Program-made: the position numbers and the translations under genes
Notes under the pieces: generated by a model
Told to the model about the DNA's origin: nothing
Databases searched by the model: none
What the model saw: the letters and a program-made list of their open reading frames with translations, nothing else
Shown: positions 62,021 through 64,000 of the stretch, piece after piece
Numbering within the stretch: the stretch's first letter is position 1
Layout: the number at the start of each line of letters is the position of its first letter
Origin: Spiroplasma citri
GTDB taxonomy: Bacteria; Bacillota_I; Bacilli_A; Mycoplasmatales; Mycoplasmataceae
DNA: 64,000 nt
Reading direction: 5' to 3'
Assembly (NCBI RefSeq): GCF_001886855.1
Contig: NZ_CP013197.1
Location: 1,535,710-1,599,709 of the forward strand

Positions 62021-63466
62021 TTATTTTGTGTAATTTGGTGGTTCTTTGGTAATTGCAATATCATGGGGGTGTGATTCTTTTAAACCATTATTTGAAATTT
62101 CCACAAACTGAGCTGTTTTTTGTAACATTAAAATATTTTTTGCACCACAATAACCAAAACCGCTTCGTACACCACCAATAAATTGAAATAAAATATCACT
62201 TAATTTACCTTTTAATAAAACTCGTCCTTCAACTCCTTCTGGAACTAATTTACGATTCTTATCTTGAAAATAACGATCAGCACTACCTTTTTTCATAGCA
62301 GCTAATGAACCCATTCCCATATATGTTTTATATTTTTTACCTTCAACAATCATTTCTTCACCGGGTGCTTCAAATGTTGAAGCAAAAACTGAACCCATCA
62401 TTACAGCGTTAGCACCAGCTGCAAGTGCTTTAACAACATCACCAGAATATTTAATTCCACCATCAGCAATGACTGGAATTTCTTTTCCTTTGCAAGCCTC
62501 ATAGACATCATTAATAGCTGTCATTTGAGGAACTCCAACTCCAGCAACAACTCTTGTTGTACAAATACTTCCTGGCCCGACACCAACTTTAATTGCATTA
62601 GCACCAGCTGCAATTAAATCTACCGCTCCTTGAGCAGTAACAACATTCCCAACGATTAAATCAATGGTTGGAAAAGCTTTTCTAATTTTTTGAACCATAT
62701 TAATAATACCTTGACTATGACCGTGTGCTGAATCAACAACAATTACATCAACTCCAACTGCAACAAGTTTTTCAACACGTAATAATGTACTTTCATCAAT
62801 TCCAACTGCTACACCAACTCGTAATCGCCCTTGTTCATCTTTACAAGCATTAGGATATTCATCACGATTATTAATATCTTTAATGGTAATTAACCCAGTT
62901 AAAATATTTTTTTCATTAACAATTGGCAGTTTTTCAATACGATTATTTAGCAAAATATCTTTTGCTTTCTCTAAATCAATATTTTCATGAGTTGTAATCA
63001 AGTTTTTTACAGTCATAAATTTATCAACCGAAGCAGTTAAATCATGACATGCTCTAATATCACGATTTGTAATTATTCCTAATAATTTGTTTTCTTCATC
63101 AACAATTGGCAGACCCGAAATACGATACTGAGCCATAATATTTTCAGCATCCTGAACAGTCATTGTTGGTTTTAATGTTATTGGATTAATAATAAAACCG
63201 GATTCATTACGTTTAACTTTTTCAACTTCTGCCACTTGTTTATCAATTGATAAATTTTTATGAATAATTCCAATACCACCTTCGCGAGCAATTGCAATTG
63301 CCAATTTTGATTCAGTAACAGTATCCATTGCTGAAGATATAAAAGGAATATTCAACTCAATATTTTTTGTTAATTTAGTTCTTAAATCAATCTGATATGG
63401 CAAAATATCTGATTTTTGTGGAACTAATACTAGATCATCAAAGGTATAAGATTTTTTAATTTGCAT
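62021..63466 (-). CDS. guaB: Inosine-5'-monophosphate dehydrogenase, 481 aa
   Basis: A TIM barrel with two inserted CBS domains (about residues 95-205), flavin-less NAD site '[12 protein letters not shown]', catalytic loop '[19 protein letters not shown]' (active-site Cys), flap and '[12 protein letters not shown]'. It makes XMP from IMP, the committed step to guanine nucleotides. Preceded by a guanine-type riboswitch and GGAGG site. Length normal. Confidence 0.96.
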   Translation of the reverse strand: MQIKKSYTFDDLVLVPQKSDILPYQIDLRTKLTKNIELNIPFISSAMDTVTESKLAIAIAREGGIGIIHKNLSIDKQVAEVEKVKRNESGFIINPITLKPTMTVQDAENIMAQYRISGLPIVDEENKLLGIITNRDIRACHDLTASVDKFMTVKNLITTHENIDLEKAKDILLNNRIEKLPIVNEKNILTGLITIKDINNRDEYPNACKDEQGRLRVGVAVGIDESTLLRVEKLVAVGVDVIVVDSAHGHSQGIINMVQKIRKAFPTIDLIVGNVVTAQGAVDLIAAGANAIKVGVGPGSICTTRVVAGVGVPQMTAINDVYEACKGKEIPVIADGGIKYSGDVVKALAAGANAVMMGSVFASTFEAPGEEMIVEGKKYKTYMGMGSLAAMKKGSADRYFQDKNRKLVPEGVEGRVLLKGKLSDILFQFIGGVRSGFGYCGAKNILMLQKTAQFVEISNNGLKESHPHDIAITKEPPNYTK

Positions 63467-63535
63467 GTTTTTTCCTCCAAAATATTTAATACAAAAAATT
63501 TAATAAAAGAAACATGACCATTAAAACCAATTAAT

Positions 63536-63570
63536 AAAAGGTCTTAACAAATTAAAAATAAATTAAGACC
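63536..63570 (-). terminator. Riboswitch-controlled terminator of guaB
   Basis: AGGTCTTAA / TTAAGACCTTTT stem directly after the purine aptamer; its 5' arm overlaps the 3' strand of aptamer stem P1, so the two structures exclude each other. Confidence 0.75.
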
Positions 63571-63643
63571 TATAGTATTTAATTTAAGGTTAATTGTATA
63601 GACACTAGACCATATTTCTAGTATATATAGGATTATTGTAAGT
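63568..63643 (-). promoter_or_regulatory. Purine (guanine-type) riboswitch aptamer
   Basis: Read on the minus strand: P1 ACTTA / TAGGT; J1/2 ATAATCC; loop 2 AATATGGTC within the stem ACTAG/CTAGT; J2/3 GTGTCTATAC; loop 3 CCTTAAA; J3/1 ACTATAGG. These are the conserved core positions of the purine aptamer. The specificity base in J3/1 is C, the guanine type. With the downstream terminator it should switch guaB off when guanine is plentiful. Confidence 0.8.
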
Positions 63644-63648
63644 ATTAA

Positions 63649-63654
63649 ATTATA
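63649..63654 (-). promoter_or_regulatory. -10 box of guaB
   Basis: TATAAT on the minus strand, six bases before the aptamer. No clear -35 hexamer is seen. Confidence 0.5.
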
Positions 63655-63839
63655 CTAATTATAACAAAAAAATAAAATAAACCAATAAAATTCCCATTTA
63701 AATTAGATTCTATTATTGTTTGTACTTACTCATATAACTTCACTTTTCTAAAATTTTTAAAGTTTAACTTATTGCTCATAAATTTCAAACATTTATTAAA
63801 AACATTCGATATTTTACAAAAATTTGCTTATTATGAAAT

Positions 63840-63965
63840 TTTATTACTTTCCACAATAAAAAATGATTTACACCATAAAATGTTAATAATGTGGAAAACA
63901 ATAAAAATATTCAATAAAAACAATGCTTTTAAAGAAAATATAAAAAATATTTAATGTGGAAAAAT
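63840..63965. other. DnaA-box-like cluster, probable edge of oriC
   Basis: Three near-consensus DnaA boxes lie within 120 bp of extremely AT-rich DNA: CTTTCCACA at 63847-63855 and TTTTCCACA (minus strand) at 63890-63898 and 63955-63963. The stretch 63655-64000 has no gene. rpmH, rnpA, yidC and jag nearby are usual neighbours of the replication origin, so dnaA is expected just right of the window. Confidence 0.55.
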
Positions 63966-64000
63966 ATTAATTTTTATTAATTTTACTCATTTTTTAGTAC

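Noticed and set aside
63772..63954. 60 aa plus-strand frame near the right end
   Set aside because: Very AT-rich, no ribosome site, overlaps the DnaA-box cluster; probably chance.

Overview
The window is chromosomal DNA of a wall-less mollicute, most probably a Spiroplasma of the Citri clade (citri/melliferum/kunkelii/poulsonii group; the species cannot be fixed from sequence alone). UGA is read as tryptophan throughout, so genes only make sense under genetic code 4. The base composition is extremely AT-rich, there is a cluster of four mreB paralogues with the MreB3 hallmark substitutions, and several SpV1-type plectrovirus (filamentous ssDNA phage) prophages are integrated.

Layout. 1-2002: three tiny minus-strand genes, a GC-richer non-coding island and a broken DDE transposase. 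2020-8985: prophage P1, heavily frameshifted. 9004-16302: a lipoprotein plus a giant two-module FtsX-type permease and a small broken secreted protein. 16885-25366: prophage P2, about 8.5 kb, bounded by terminal inverted repeats, with every gene open; this may be a live SpV1-type phage. 25614-26795: rplJ-rplL with L10 leader. 27123-29375: P4, a 2.25 kb deleted prophage splitting a propeller-repeat gene. 29376-37479: decayed chromosomal genes (propeller protein, FtsX permease, P-type cation ATPase, acetolactate decarboxylase). 37585-44535: intact housekeeping genes fba, mutM, polA, ispE, rsmA, rnmV, plus a candidate structured RNA. 44664-50168 (plus strand): mreB2, mreB3, a lipoprotein, mreB4, mreB5. 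50239-52368: tatD and mnmE. 52776-54384: a surface protein whose N-terminus is cut off by prophage P3 (54385-59479). 59510-61862: jag, yidC, rnpA, rpmH. 62021-63654: guaB under a guanine-type riboswitch. 63840-64000: DnaA-box-like motifs at the edge of a probable oriC.

How the parts work together. The ancestral order rpmH-rnpA-yidC-jag-mnmE is still visible but has been split by a surface-protein gene and prophage P3. The mreB genes encode the cytoskeletal filaments used for shape and swimming. The prophages share a compact gene order: IS30-type transposase, divergent lipoprotein, ORF1 (signal peptide plus C-terminal membrane anchor, probably the minor coat/adsorption protein), two membrane proteins, Zot-like ATPase, four small proteins, an ORF bracketed by inverted repeats, major coat protein and two small proteins.

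Most interesting observation. In each prophage a lipoprotein gene converges on ORF1 and carries the same kind of variable domain (from Asn-Trp-Lys-Leu to Glu-Ile-Thr-Asp-Trp) as ORF1. In P2 the two copies share a 294 bp block with one difference. In P3 the block is 255 bp, a quite different allele, with two differences. The flanking lipoprotein and ORF1 sequences are unrelated to each other. Thus a phage surface domain and a host-membrane-tethered lipoprotein carry matched alleles. This suggests allele-specific superinfection exclusion, or a recombining inverted-repeat cassette.
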